Below are positions 1-8,002 of a stretch of 63,088 bases of DNA, one piece after another (within the stretch, counting starts at the first letter, position 1; the number at the start of each line of letters is the position of its first letter). The stretch is from positions 1 through 63,088 of the forward strand of contig MTND01000040.1 of the NCBI GenBank assembly GCA_002010305.1, in the 5' to 3' direction. The stretch comes from Archaeoglobi archaeon JdFR-42 (GTDB lineage: Archaea; Halobacteriota; Archaeoglobi; Archaeoglobales; JdFR-42). The notes beneath the pieces are model-generated. The model was not told where the DNA came from and did no database searches. It saw nothing but the letters and a program-made list of their open reading frames with translations. The position numbers were made by a program, and so were the translations under genes.

Positions 1-105
1 GAAGGAGTGGGGAAAGTAACTAACAACAAGAGGATGTATTTGATTCATGGAGAGGAGAGGGAGCTACTGTTTGATTTCAATTCGGAGAGTATATTTGGAT
101 TCTAG
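1..105 (+). CDS. C-terminal fragment of an unidentified protein
   Basis: An open frame runs from the first base to a TAG at 103-105 and gives 34 residues ending in SESIFGF. The rest lies upstream of the window. Charged residues (HGEERELL) followed by a short hydrophobic end look like ordinary protein sequence, but no family can be named from so little. A TATA box for the next gene follows directly, consistent with the end of a transcription unit here. Confidence 0.4.
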   Translation, partial: EGVGKVTNNKRMYLIHGEERELLFDFNSESIFGF

Positions 106-132
106 AGATGTCGCTTATTGCCCGACAAATAG

Positions 133-140
133 TTATATAT
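133..140 (+). promoter_or_regulatory. TATA box of the gene at 162
   Basis: The sequence TTATATAT is centred about 26 bp before the ATG at 162, and no Shine-Dalgarno sequence lies between them. In archaea this spacing puts the transcription start at or next to the ATG, so the mRNA is probably leaderless. Confidence 0.5.
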
Positions 141-161
141 TCCTTTAATTAATTTTCTCCC

Positions 162-1064
162 ATGATATTGCCTGAGCATTGCAAATTCGTTGGTGTCACT
201 GAATATACAGGCGAATTTTCAGAGAACGCCCTAGAAAAAATTATCGATAATGTGAGAGTATATGGCATATCAAAATATATTATACTGAGTCCCGATGCAA
301 AAAACCTTAAAAATAACTCTAAAGCGGGTATTATCCAGATATATACATCAGGAAACTCTATGATGAAGCATATTTCTGGTTTTAAAATTATCACCCATCC
401 AGAAGAGACTCAGGTAGTGGTTGACACTGACATCGATGTTATGAACCCTCCTGAACTAATCCCATTCGCAATAAGACAGAGCAAGGTCTCAGGGAAAAGA
501 GGGATAGTAGTAAAGGGGAAAGATAACCATGTTAATTTTGTATGTTTCGACGCGTATCCCGAAATCTTAACTCTCAAAGTGATAGATGTTTTTCCCGACG
601 GGAAACTTGCCCGGATGGTTAAAGAACTTATATCTTCAGGCCTTATAAATAGTTCAGAACCGGTTGAAATCAAAAATGAAAAAATTAACTTACTTGCACT
701 GGCCGAAAAGGCTTCAAAGAAAGATGTCGATGCAATAATTTTCCCCTGTAGGATGGATGTTCCAACGGAATTACATGGTAAAGCTGTCGGATTTGCTGAC
801 AGGCCAATAACCCACTCTCGTATAGCTCTTATCGGGTGTGATATCTCTAGAATGGTCGTTGAAGAAACTTTTGATGGCAAGATGATTCATTTCAATATGT
901 GTCCCAGACAAAAGGCACCTGATGAGGAACTCTTCATCACCCGATGCTGTAAAAAGGAAAATACTGGAAAATGGAAAAATGGCTATGTAGTACATTGGGG
1001 GGCATCATACCGAGATGTGCTGCGGGCTCTGAATGTCATCTTAACTAAGAAAAACAACCGGTAA
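162..1064 (+). CDS. Conserved-looking archaeal protein of unknown function
   Basis: A 300-aa soluble protein that I do not recognise. It shows no signal peptide or membrane segment. The C-terminal half carries scattered cysteines (FPCRMD, IGCDIS, NMCPRQ, TRCCKKE) that could bind metal or be redox-active, and several acidic/Val-rich stretches suggest an alpha/beta fold. The ATG at 162 is favoured because a TATA box sits about 26 bp upstream and no ribosome-binding site is present, which suggests a leaderless transcript. It stands alone: the next gene is convergent. The open frame of this length and its promoter support a real gene; a role cannot be assigned. Confidence 0.75.
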   Translation: MILPEHCKFVGVTEYTGEFSENALEKIIDNVRVYGISKYIILSPDAKNLKNNSKAGIIQIYTSGNSMMKHISGFKIITHPEETQVVVDTDIDVMNPPELIPFAIRQSKVSGKRGIVVKGKDNHVNFVCFDAYPEILTLKVIDVFPDGKLARMVKELISSGLINSSEPVEIKNEKINLLALAEKASKKDVDAIIFPCRMDVPTELHGKAVGFADRPITHSRIALIGCDISRMVVEETFDGKMIHFNMCPRQKAPDEELFITRCCKKENTGKWKNGYVVHWGASYRDVLRALNVILTKKNNR

Positions 1065-1122
1065 GAAGGAGAATTAATGAAGGATCTATAATCTAAAAAC
1101 AATCCAAAAAATAACCTAAAAA

Positions 1123-1995
1123 CTATCCCTCAAAAAATTTTGTTATGGCTTTTACTTTCAAATCTGTGCCGATGATGACAGCTTTCGGAGATACTTGCTT
1201 TTTACACTTTTCAAACGTCCAGTTCCCTCCTGAAACCTGAAAAGTATAATATACATCAGACATTATAAACCCTTTAGCTCTTATCACTACCCCATATTTT
1301 CCTTCAGCAAGATCTTGGACAAATTCTTTTAAACCCTTTTCAGAAATCGCTTTTCCAGGAGTTATCGAAACTGATACCAGATCCAGAATATAATCCTTAC
1401 TTTCTACATCTAAGATATCTCTTTTTCCTTCTACATCCGGAATGAATTTGCAGTAAGATGTTCTGATTATAACTGCTGTTGGATTTATCTCATTGATCTT
1501 TGCCGTTATCATATCAAGTGTCATTTCACCAACAAGGTCAGATTTATTTATAAGAATCACATCTGATGTCTCAATTTGATCCCGGAAAAAGTTACCAAAT
1601 TCAACCAAATAATCCATAAAATTACTGGCGTCAACAATACCTATCACTGGTTTAACTGTAAAATCACCAGAATTTTTTGCATCCCGTATGGCAACAAGAA
1701 TGTTTGACGGAGTGGCGATTCCAGAGGGTTCTATAAGTAGGATGTCTGGCATGTATGACTCATAAATCTGATCTATTGTCACAGGCAGTGATCCCCTTAG
1801 AGAACAGCATATACAACCGCTTGGTAGTTCCACAACTTCAAGATCATTTTCAGTTTTTATTATATCTCCATCTATTGACAGCTCTCCAAACTCGTTAACC
1901 AGAACTGCTACTTTTTTTTCCGTCTTTTTAAGAAAATTCAAGATGAATGTCGTTTTCCCAGAACCAAAAAAACCAGACACTATCTGAATTTCCAT
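1123..1995 (-). CDS. CobW/COG0523-family G3E GTPase (metallochaperone type)
   Basis: A P-loop GTPase of the SIMIBI G3E group (CobW, HypB, UreG, YjiA relatives), which typically help insert metal ions or cofactors. The P-loop GFFGSGKTT is at residues 8-16. The family's metal-binding CxCC motif (GCICCS) uses Cys61, Cys63 and Cys64, and the base-recognition motif NKSD is at 150-153. The remaining ~100 residues fit the CobW C-terminal region. The ATG at 1995 is chosen because the P-loop then lies at the usual distance from the N terminus; an in-frame ATG at 2028 would add 11 residues. The gene stands alone, so its metal and client are unknown. It is not cobW of a cobalamin cluster, since no cobalamin genes adjoin it. 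Confidence 0.85.
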   Translation of the reverse strand: MEIQIVSGFFGSGKTTFILNFLKKTEKKVAVLVNEFGELSIDGDIIKTENDLEVVELPSGCICCSLRGSLPVTIDQIYESYMPDILLIEPSGIATPSNILVAIRDAKNSGDFTVKPVIGIVDASNFMDYLVEFGNFFRDQIETSDVILINKSDLVGEMTLDMITAKINEINPTAVIIRTSYCKFIPDVEGKRDILDVESKDYILDLVSVSITPGKAISEKGLKEFVQDLAEGKYGVVIRAKGFIMSDVYYTFQVSGGNWTFEKCKKQVSPKAVIIGTDLKVKAITKFFEG

Positions 1996-2080
1996 ATTCG
2001 GAAATCCAATCTCCAATATATTTAACATTTATCTGTAATTATGGAATTCGAACCAATATTTGATATTTATACCAGTGGGC

Positions 2081-4030
2081 TTAGATGAACAGAGTAAACA
2101 ACAGATAGCCAATGGTCAGCATTATAACCGAGTGTTTAAAGCCGGCTGGAACACTGCCCTCACCCATAACACCTGCCACCAGACCAGATGAAAAGCCCTG
2201 CAATACGGCTGCATGCATAAATATTCTCTTGTAATACTCATAATCAAAAGTTGCAAGTCCTGAAAGACCGCCAACGTTACCCATTGTCGAGAATGACTTT
2301 GAACTTTCAGCAATTACAGATAGAAATGAAGACGAAAGGATATACACAATTCCAATGAATACAAAGAAGGAAATATATATGATCATAACATATATGAGCA
2401 TGTTGGTGGACCTTTCTTTCCTCATTATCTCTGCATTAGTAGCATCTTTGGCAGAAATCATTAGAACTTCCGTCACGTTGCCGCTTGATTTCATAGCCTC
2501 TATGATCAGAGTAACTGTCCTTGAAAGGGCATACACTTTTAATCTATTGGCAAATCGAATAAAAGCATCAGTGAGAGTTTGTCCCCAGTCAATATCTTTC
2601 CAGATTTTCTCGACATGGGGCCTCAGCGGTGATGTATCGGTTTTTGCAAGTAAACCAATGGATTGATAAAGAGTCATTCCTGTTTCATTAGTGCTAGCAA
2701 GCTTGTTTAAAAAATCAGGAATGAGTTTCATCACCTTTTTTTCCTGTCTTTGTTTAAGCTCATGGAAAATAGCAAAGGGTAAGAATATAACAACCAGAGT
2801 CATGAAAAAATAATCATCTACTTGGGTGACCCACATATTGAGATCTCCAGTAAACGGATGAAGGCGTAATCCAAAAAAGAGGAAAACAAGTCCAGCCGGC
2901 ACGGATATGAAAAACACTTTCAAGGGATCTTCCCTTATGGGTTTTATAGGATTTTTTAAAGCCTGCCTCATTTCATAGGATTTTATCTTTTTTCTCAATT
3001 GTTTAACGGCACTTTCGTATTCCTCTGGGATCTTCTTAAGACCAGCAATCACATCAAACTCAGTTTTCATAATAGGGGCTCTTCCTTCTACCCCCGGAGT
3101 CATGATCTTTATTACGAACATGAACATGATAGAACCAATGGGGATCATGATGTATATTATGGCTGCAAGGCTTACAGGATTTCCAGAGCCCATTATCAAC
3201 ATTATGGTCTGAATAACAATCAGGAAAAGGGGTCCGGCCACAAATGCTGTTACATACGATTCTGCCATAAGGGCCAGAGTTTCAAGAAAACCTTTTTGTT
3301 CTACTAATGCTCTGTCGAAATAATATTCTGCTTTATCAGATAGATATCGGGTGACATCCCCTCCACTATCTATTATAGTGATTAGACCATGAATAAATTC
3401 CTGAAAGTTAACAGATGGAGATATGGTAGCTATATTGGATAAAGCCGTTCTTAAATCTGTACCAAGCAATTCCATATCCCGTAACACTGTGGCAATTTCC
3501 TCAGATATCTCACCATACACCTGTTTCTGATTGGCAAGAGATTTGAAAATCTGGAGGAGATTCATGCCACCTTTACTGAGTGCATACATGAAAGTCACGG
3601 CATATGGTAAATTGCGATCGATTTTTGTTTTTCTATCACTAGCTCGAGAAGATGGATAAACCATGAAAAGAAAATTGATCAACACATAAAAAATGAGAGC
3701 CATTACGATAGTAGTAAAGGCAATGGCAAATTCCTCTTTGTAATCAAGAATCCACCACCATTTCGGTCCTAGAGTTATGTTAGTAATCCCTTCAGGGAGG
3801 CCAATTAGGTACACAATTAACAAAGATAGGAGGAGGCCAATCAAAGCTCCAACCACAGCAAAAACTATAGAATACAACTTTGCAGTAGCTACATACATTT
3901 CCGGAGGCATAGGTATGTGGGCTTGTTTCAGTTTTTGAGACAGATCATAGTATTTATGCCTCTTTTTCCTTATTTTTTCCCCAAAAAGAGATAATGCCAA
4001 GTTTGAAAGGGATGTAGGCTTCGAAATCAT
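2081..4030 (-). CDS. Type II secretion F-domain membrane protein (archaeal TadC/ArlJ-like)
   Basis: A 649-aa polytopic membrane protein, platform partner of the secretion ATPase upstream. Hydrophobic segments occur near residues 50-75, 100-125, 250-310, 370-425 and 540-650, with two soluble helical blocks between them (about 135-245 and 430-545) that match duplicated T2SF domains, for example the MYALSKGGMNLLQIFKSL and KLASTNETGMTLYQSIGLL stretches. Its start overlaps the ATPase stop by 4 bp (ATGA), so the two are translationally coupled. Pilus, archaellum and DNA-uptake machines share this pair. No pilin or prepilin peptidase adjoins, so the surface structure is unknown. The large size and duplicated domain resemble archaeal type IV pilus platforms more than ArlJ. 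Confidence 0.85.
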   Translation of the reverse strand: MISKPTSLSNLALSLFGEKIRKKRHKYYDLSQKLKQAHIPMPPEMYVATAKLYSIVFAVVGALIGLLLSLLIVYLIGLPEGITNITLGPKWWWILDYKEEFAIAFTTIVMALIFYVLINFLFMVYPSSRASDRKTKIDRNLPYAVTFMYALSKGGMNLLQIFKSLANQKQVYGEISEEIATVLRDMELLGTDLRTALSNIATISPSVNFQEFIHGLITIIDSGGDVTRYLSDKAEYYFDRALVEQKGFLETLALMAESYVTAFVAGPLFLIVIQTIMLIMGSGNPVSLAAIIYIMIPIGSIMFMFVIKIMTPGVEGRAPIMKTEFDVIAGLKKIPEEYESAVKQLRKKIKSYEMRQALKNPIKPIREDPLKVFFISVPAGLVFLFFGLRLHPFTGDLNMWVTQVDDYFFMTLVVIFLPFAIFHELKQRQEKKVMKLIPDFLNKLASTNETGMTLYQSIGLLAKTDTSPLRPHVEKIWKDIDWGQTLTDAFIRFANRLKVYALSRTVTLIIEAMKSSGNVTEVLMISAKDATNAEIMRKERSTNMLIYVMIIYISFFVFIGIVYILSSSFLSVIAESSKSFSTMGNVGGLSGLATFDYEYYKRIFMHAAVLQGFSSGLVAGVMGEGSVPAGFKHSVIMLTIGYLLFTLFI

Positions 4031-5736
4031 TCTATCCCCAGCTGTTTCAGAACTTTATCTGGTTTATTCTGATAAGCGTGAACCACCCCACTAACTCTCT
4101 TATAATCCATAATGTCTTTTTCAGCTAAGAACTCTAAAATCTTTCTTCTCCTATCCATCTCAAACTCAAGCTCTTTTGTCGTCCATCCTCTGTGAGTCTT
4201 GATATCTTCAAGAGCTTTAGAATTACCTACCATTTTATGTTCATCCTTCACAGAATCCCAAGCAAAAACAGTAGAGGTTCTGAGCATTTTGGTATGAGGG
4301 TCTAGATCAACAATTTCTGTCAGTTCGATGTTTCTCCTTACTCTTTTTCCACCTGTATAAGTTTGAGCCTGAATGCTTATGATATCCAGAGCCTCAATCA
4401 TGGGCCTTGGTACATTTATTGGTGGATTCTCAAGTCGATGGATTACACCGCTAACTGAATCCGCATGCAATGTCGAATATGTGGTATGCCCTGTTGCCAT
4501 TGCCTGGAAAAGGGTTAAAGCTTCCTTTCCCCTCACCTCTCCTACAAGAATATATTCAGGACGTTGTCTGAGAGCTGCCCTTAAAAGGTCATACATATCA
4601 ATCTTACCTATCTCACCTTGGAACGCGTCTCGTGTCACAGCTGGTATCCAATTTTCATGAGGGAGCATAAGTTCTCGGGTATCTTCAATAGAAACTATCT
4701 TTGCCTTTTTTGGAATGAAGAGGGAGATAGCATTCATTGAAGTTGTTTTACCACTCGCTGTGCCACCAGCAAAAATCAGGCTTTTACTGTTTTCGATGCA
4801 TATCCAGAGATATGCCATTTCTTCAGAAGAAAATGTGCCCCACTTGATGAGATGAATCGGTGTAATGGGCTCATCTCTGAACTTCCTGATAGTGAAGGTG
4901 GACCCGTGACTGGTCACTTCTTTTCCAAGAGTCATCTGGATCCTTGAACCATCCGGTAAACTTGCATCAACCATTGGCTCAGCAATGGAAATGTGCTTGC
5001 CAGATTTCTGTGCAAGACTTATCACATAGGAGTTCAATTCCTCTTCTTCAAAAACTATGTTAGTGGAGACATTCATATAATTCCGGTGGAATACATACAC
5101 AGGAATGCCATACCCATTACATGATATATCTTCAATCAACGGATCTTTCATGAGAGGAGTGAGTTTTCCATAATGGATGAAATCCCTCACCATGTAATAT
5201 ATAATCTTGTAATAGGTCACAGGATCAATCTTAATCCTAAAATCCTTTATCATCTGGTTTACAGCTTCAATTAACTGTTCCTCTTTATCCACAAATGGAT
5301 TTACTTCTTCAAGAATCAGGACGTCACGGAGCTTTTCTTCAATTTCATTTCTTACTTCCATTTCAAAAGGGTTCAGAGTGGGTTCATTAACCTGATAGAG
5401 ATAGTCATTTTCATCTTCGTTGAACAGAATAGATGCAAAAGCATAGGGTTTCTCCAGCCAGTATCGTTCTACTTCTTTATACCCTTCCACTTCTGGTGCT
5501 ATAGCCAGTTCTCCATGTTTTTCCGGATCGTAGGGCTCTACTTCAATACCTTTTCGTCTAATTTTAAGCTTTTCCTTCTTTTCTTTCTTCTTTTCTTTCC
5601 TGCGCTCTTTCCACCCTAACTTTTTCTCTTTTTTCTCTACTTCGGAGACCACTTCAGCTAACGCTTGTGAGACTTCATCCTTTTCCACTTCTATCACTTG
5701 TTGGACACCGGGATTTTTACGCCTGAAGAGCTTCAT
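4027..5736 (-). CDS. Type II/IV secretion system ATPase (archaeal GspE/TadA/ArlI family)
   Basis: A hexameric ATPase that would power assembly of a type IV pilus-like structure from the cytoplasmic face. After a very Lys/Glu-rich N-terminal segment (about residues 20-65) comes the N-terminal domain, then the core: Walker A GGTASGKTT at about 324-332, the Asp box around SIEDTREL, the Walker B region ILVGEVRG at about 396-403, and the His box GHTTYSTLHA at about 416-425. All catalytic motifs are intact. The ATG at 5736 follows AAGGAT, a weak ribosome-binding site; upstream in-frame GTG/ATG codons at 5766/5763 would add about 10 residues. It overlaps the F-domain membrane gene by 4 bp. Confidence 0.9.
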   Translation of the reverse strand: MKLFRRKNPGVQQVIEVEKDEVSQALAEVVSEVEKKEKKLGWKERRKEKKKEKKEKLKIRRKGIEVEPYDPEKHGELAIAPEVEGYKEVERYWLEKPYAFASILFNEDENDYLYQVNEPTLNPFEMEVRNEIEEKLRDVLILEEVNPFVDKEEQLIEAVNQMIKDFRIKIDPVTYYKIIYYMVRDFIHYGKLTPLMKDPLIEDISCNGYGIPVYVFHRNYMNVSTNIVFEEEELNSYVISLAQKSGKHISIAEPMVDASLPDGSRIQMTLGKEVTSHGSTFTIRKFRDEPITPIHLIKWGTFSSEEMAYLWICIENSKSLIFAGGTASGKTTSMNAISLFIPKKAKIVSIEDTRELMLPHENWIPAVTRDAFQGEIGKIDMYDLLRAALRQRPEYILVGEVRGKEALTLFQAMATGHTTYSTLHADSVSGVIHRLENPPINVPRPMIEALDIISIQAQTYTGGKRVRRNIELTEIVDLDPHTKMLRTSTVFAWDSVKDEHKMVGNSKALEDIKTHRGWTTKELEFEMDRRRKILEFLAEKDIMDYKRVSGVVHAYQNKPDKVLKQLGIE

Positions 5737-5856
5737 GCTATCCTTATGATAATAATGAAGCATCACTTATAAACTTTTCCTATTGACAACTTTTGGTATC
5801 ACTCGAAGTTATCTACCTCATTAGCTATTTATATATCCAGTAAGAATGCTGAATTG

Positions 5857-6639
5857 ATGGCAGATCCTATTGTTGACTACCTGCAGGAATTTGGATTAAG
5901 TAAATCCGAAGCACGAGCATACCTGATTCTTCTAAAAAATCCCGATATAACTCTGTCAGACCTGGGTAAAAAAATGAATGTCTCACCCCCTAGGATTCAC
6001 GCTATTATGTCCAACCTTGTAAAAAAAGGTGTTGTAGCACTGAGTCCTTCAAAAACAAAACGATACGTTCCATTACCAGTCGAAGTTGCGACTTCAGTAC
6101 TTTTAAGAAATTTTGAGGTGGAATTCTACTCAAAATTGCTTCTTAGGGATAAACTTCTCGCTACCTTGCAAGAACATGGCTACCGGGAGAGCCCAGTGCA
6201 ACATATCTCCATAGAACTGTCCGGCAGAAAAGCTCTAATGGACTTTTTAAGGGAGAGGATTGAAGGAGTTACATCAGAAATCATGGCTATGGTTACTGGT
6301 GAGAGCATGGTACGGATGGTATATCTTCACGAAAGTGAGTATATGAGGGCTCACGAAAGAGGTGTCAGTATAAGAGTTATGGCCCCTCTTAAAGAAGTTT
6401 CAACTGATATACGTCGTAAAATTCAGGAATGGGCTGAAATAAAAAATCTCAATGACGTGATGGCCAGAATCCTAACATTCGATAGGCAGGGTGTTATTTT
6501 TATGCCCATTTCTGGCTCAGGACCAAAAAAGTATACATATGATCGTGGGGTGTACATTCAAGACCCAGATATTACACTTTTTGCTCGCGAATTTCTGAAT
6601 AGGATCTGGGAATCCTTGCCAGAATTTCAAAAATCTTAA
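5857..6639 (+). CDS. TrmB-family transcriptional regulator
   Basis: A 260-aa DNA-binding protein with an N-terminal winged helix typical of TrmB: the stretch LQEFGLSKSEARAYLILL near residues 9-26 and the recognition-helix region with SPPRIHAIMSNLVKKG. The C-terminal ~160 residues form the effector-binding region; a full sugar-binding TrmB domain is not evident. A TATA box (ATTTATATA, about 5827-5835) lies some 25 bp before the ATG at 5857, so the message is probably leaderless; a TTG at 5854 is also in frame. It is divergent from the secretion ATPase operon, whose promoter shares the 120-bp spacer, so it could regulate that operon. That is inference. Confidence 0.85.
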   Translation: MADPIVDYLQEFGLSKSEARAYLILLKNPDITLSDLGKKMNVSPPRIHAIMSNLVKKGVVALSPSKTKRYVPLPVEVATSVLLRNFEVEFYSKLLLRDKLLATLQEHGYRESPVQHISIELSGRKALMDFLRERIEGVTSEIMAMVTGESMVRMVYLHESEYMRAHERGVSIRVMAPLKEVSTDIRRKIQEWAEIKNLNDVMARILTFDRQGVIFMPISGSGPKKYTYDRGVYIQDPDITLFAREFLNRIWESLPEFQKS

Positions 6640-6690
6640 TCTTTACGAATTCAATAAGATAAAAAATAAAAAATCCATCAGAAATGAATA

Positions 6691-7224
6691 TTAGTCTGGA
6701 AATCTGCGCTCAACAAGCACTGTTTCAACCTTAACATTCCTACCGAGAATACTACCAACCGGTGACGTTTTGGTTACTGCTTCGTGAAGCTGTCTAAGCT
6801 CTTCTTTCGGTATGGGCTGTTTAGTTTTTAAAAACACTCTGGCCCTAACCTCCGTAAATCCGGGCCATACTTCATCTGGATTTTCAAGACCCAAAAACCC
6901 AGGAAGATCTATATCTCCTTCTACATCAATTTCCAGTTTCTGTATTTCAATTCCTCTTACAGCTGCATTCATAACGTATCCCACAATGAGACAGCATCCA
7001 TACGCTCCAAGAACCATTTCTACCATATTGGGGGCTGTATTTGTTCCTCCAAGATCCGCTGGTTCATCCATTTGCACCCGGAAACCTCTGATTCTCGCCT
7101 CACACTTAAATCCATCTTTCCACACACTGGTAGCTCTCCATATTGTTTTACCCAGATTAGGATTTTCTTTAACCGCCTCAACTACGCCTTTCAAAAATTC
7201 TACATCCACACCATTAATTTTCAT
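6691..7224 (-). CDS. OsmC-family protein (peroxide/redox stress type)
   Basis: A 177-aa protein of the OsmC/Ohr superfamily. It shows the family pattern of an N-terminal beta sheet, a central helix beginning MVEMVLGAYGCCLIVGYV with vicinal cysteines, then a basic beta-strand region (IEIQKLEIDVEGDID) and the final helix with LRQLHEAVTKTSPVG. Ohr/OsmC enzymes reduce organic hydroperoxides with two cysteines; here only the CC on the central helix is obvious, so a peroxidase role is not certain. The ATG at 7224 gives the usual length; an in-frame start at 7257 is possible. Its 5' region holds an unusual tandem operator array at 7260-7341, implying dedicated control. Confidence 0.8.
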   Translation of the reverse strand: MKINGVDVEFLKGVVEAVKENPNLGKTIWRATSVWKDGFKCEARIRGFRVQMDEPADLGGTNTAPNMVEMVLGAYGCCLIVGYVMNAAVRGIEIQKLEIDVEGDIDLPGFLGLENPDEVWPGFTEVRARVFLKTKQPIPKEELRQLHEAVTKTSPVGSILGRNVKVETVLVERRFPD

Positions 7225-7259
7225 GTACCTTCTTCTTGTATTTCCTCTATTAAACATTA

Positions 7260-7341
7260 TGGTAAACTTCGTTTACTACTTGTCAACAAAGTTGACAATA
7301 TGGTAAACTTCGTTTACTACTTGTCAACAAAGTTGACAATA
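7260..7341. repeat. Tandem 41-bp duplication containing four phased palindromic operator-like sites
   Basis: Two identical 41-bp units, 7260-7300 and 7301-7341. Each unit contains two palindromes of the same design, GTNAAC-N3-GTTNAC: GTAAACTTCGTTTAC (7262-7276) and GTCAACAAAGTTGAC (7282-7296, extended by TT/AA on its flanks). The four centres fall near 7269, 7289, 7310 and 7330, so they are 20-21 bp apart, about two helical turns. The array lies between osmC (minus strand) and the peptide/cytochrome genes (plus strand). A likely osmC TATA element (TTTATAAG on the minus strand, 7360-7367) places the array just downstream of that start site. Confidence 0.85.
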
Positions 7342-7459
7342 TTTTGTAAATTCAATAAGCTTATAAATTCATCCACACATAACGTCGCTTACATTTAAAG
7401 CGGAAAACTTATTAAAGATAACGTTCATCGATATATCGAAATATGATAGGAGGTCAAGC

Positions 7460-7528
7460 ATGAAAGTGGAAAAAGTCAAGAAAAACGAAAGTTATGGCAC
7501 ATGCAAATGCCATAGAAGCTGTATGTAA
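7460..7528 (+). CDS. 22-aa Cys-rich peptide with strong ribosome-binding site
   Basis: An ATG at 7460 preceded by AGGAGGT at 7449-7455 opens a 22-codon frame ending in TAA at 7526-7528. The product is basic at its start and ends in TCKCHRSCM, with three cysteines and one histidine in nine residues (CxCH-x2-C). The near-perfect Shine-Dalgarno sequence with good spacing, and the cytochrome gene starting only 11 bp after the stop, suggest a real translated peptide cotranscribed with the cytochrome. Possible roles are a small metal- or heme-binding peptide or a regulatory leader peptide. No modifying enzyme adjoins, so a RiPP precursor is less likely. No family is known to me. Confidence 0.5.
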   Translation: MKVEKVKKNESYGTCKCHRSCM

Positions 7529-7539
7529 GGTGAAGCAGT

Positions 7540-7935
7540 ATGAAGAGAGAGATTAAATTTCTTTTTTATTTTATTTTGTTTATTTCTCTAATATCTGTGA
7601 CTTCAGGCAGACCGATGTATATGAAAACTTTTGTTGACTTTCCTGATGAGGTTAAGGTCTGTACTACATGCCATGTACAATCTTCAGGATATGGTGGATT
7701 GAATCCCTTTGGAAAAGATTTTTATGAATCCGGAAAAAGCTTAACACCAGAATTGATGCAACTGGACTCAGATGGAGACCTGTTTTCAAACATAGAAGAA
7801 TTAAGAGCTGGAACAAATCCAGGAGATAGTGGCTCTACTCCAAAAGAGGAATCGCCAGGAATGACTGCCATTATCGCGATTTCAGCTATAACACTTCTGG
7901 TAATTATCAGGCATACAGGTAAAAAGAGGAAATAA
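7540..7935 (+). CDS. Exported monoheme c-type cytochrome-like protein with Ca-binding loop and PGF-CTERM-like tail
   Basis: A 131-aa secreted protein. Residues 4-22 form a signal peptide (FLFYFILFISLISVTSG). One heme c attachment motif, CTTCH, is at 41-45, followed by GYGGLNPFGKDFYESG. A calcium-loop-like stretch (DSDGD at 76-80, then NIEELRAGTNPGDSG) resembles thrombospondin type 3 repeats, often found beside such cytochromes. After a Ser/Thr/Pro linker the protein ends with SPGMTAI, a hydrophobic helix and a basic end (HTGKKRK), the layout of a PGF-CTERM archaeosortase signal. It would be exported, loaded with heme by the Ccm system encoded at 14-19 kb, and anchored to the cell surface. Electron partner unknown. 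Confidence 0.75.
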   Translation: MKREIKFLFYFILFISLISVTSGRPMYMKTFVDFPDEVKVCTTCHVQSSGYGGLNPFGKDFYESGKSLTPELMQLDSDGDLFSNIEELRAGTNPGDSGSTPKEESPGMTAIIAISAITLLVIIRHTGKKRK

Positions 7936-8002
7936 AAAATGAGTGAATATATTACCATTAAACTGTAATAAACCAGTGAAACACGATCTTCTTAGATTTC
8001 GC

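Noticed and set aside
410-880. Long minus-strand frame opposite the first complete gene
   Set aside because: Ser/Thr-rich antisense shadow typical of the complement of an archaeal coding frame; no start signals.
1123-1995. CobW GTPase as part of cobalamin synthesis
   Set aside because: No cobalamin genes adjoin; COG0523 members serve many metals.
2030-2110. GGTTCGAATTCC on the minus strand resembling a tRNA T-arm
   Set aside because: No matching acceptor stem, D-arm or anticodon arm around it.
7260-7341. Two-unit repeat as a possible CRISPR remnant
   Set aside because: Units are directly adjacent with no spacers, and each is made of two palindromes; no cas genes nearby.
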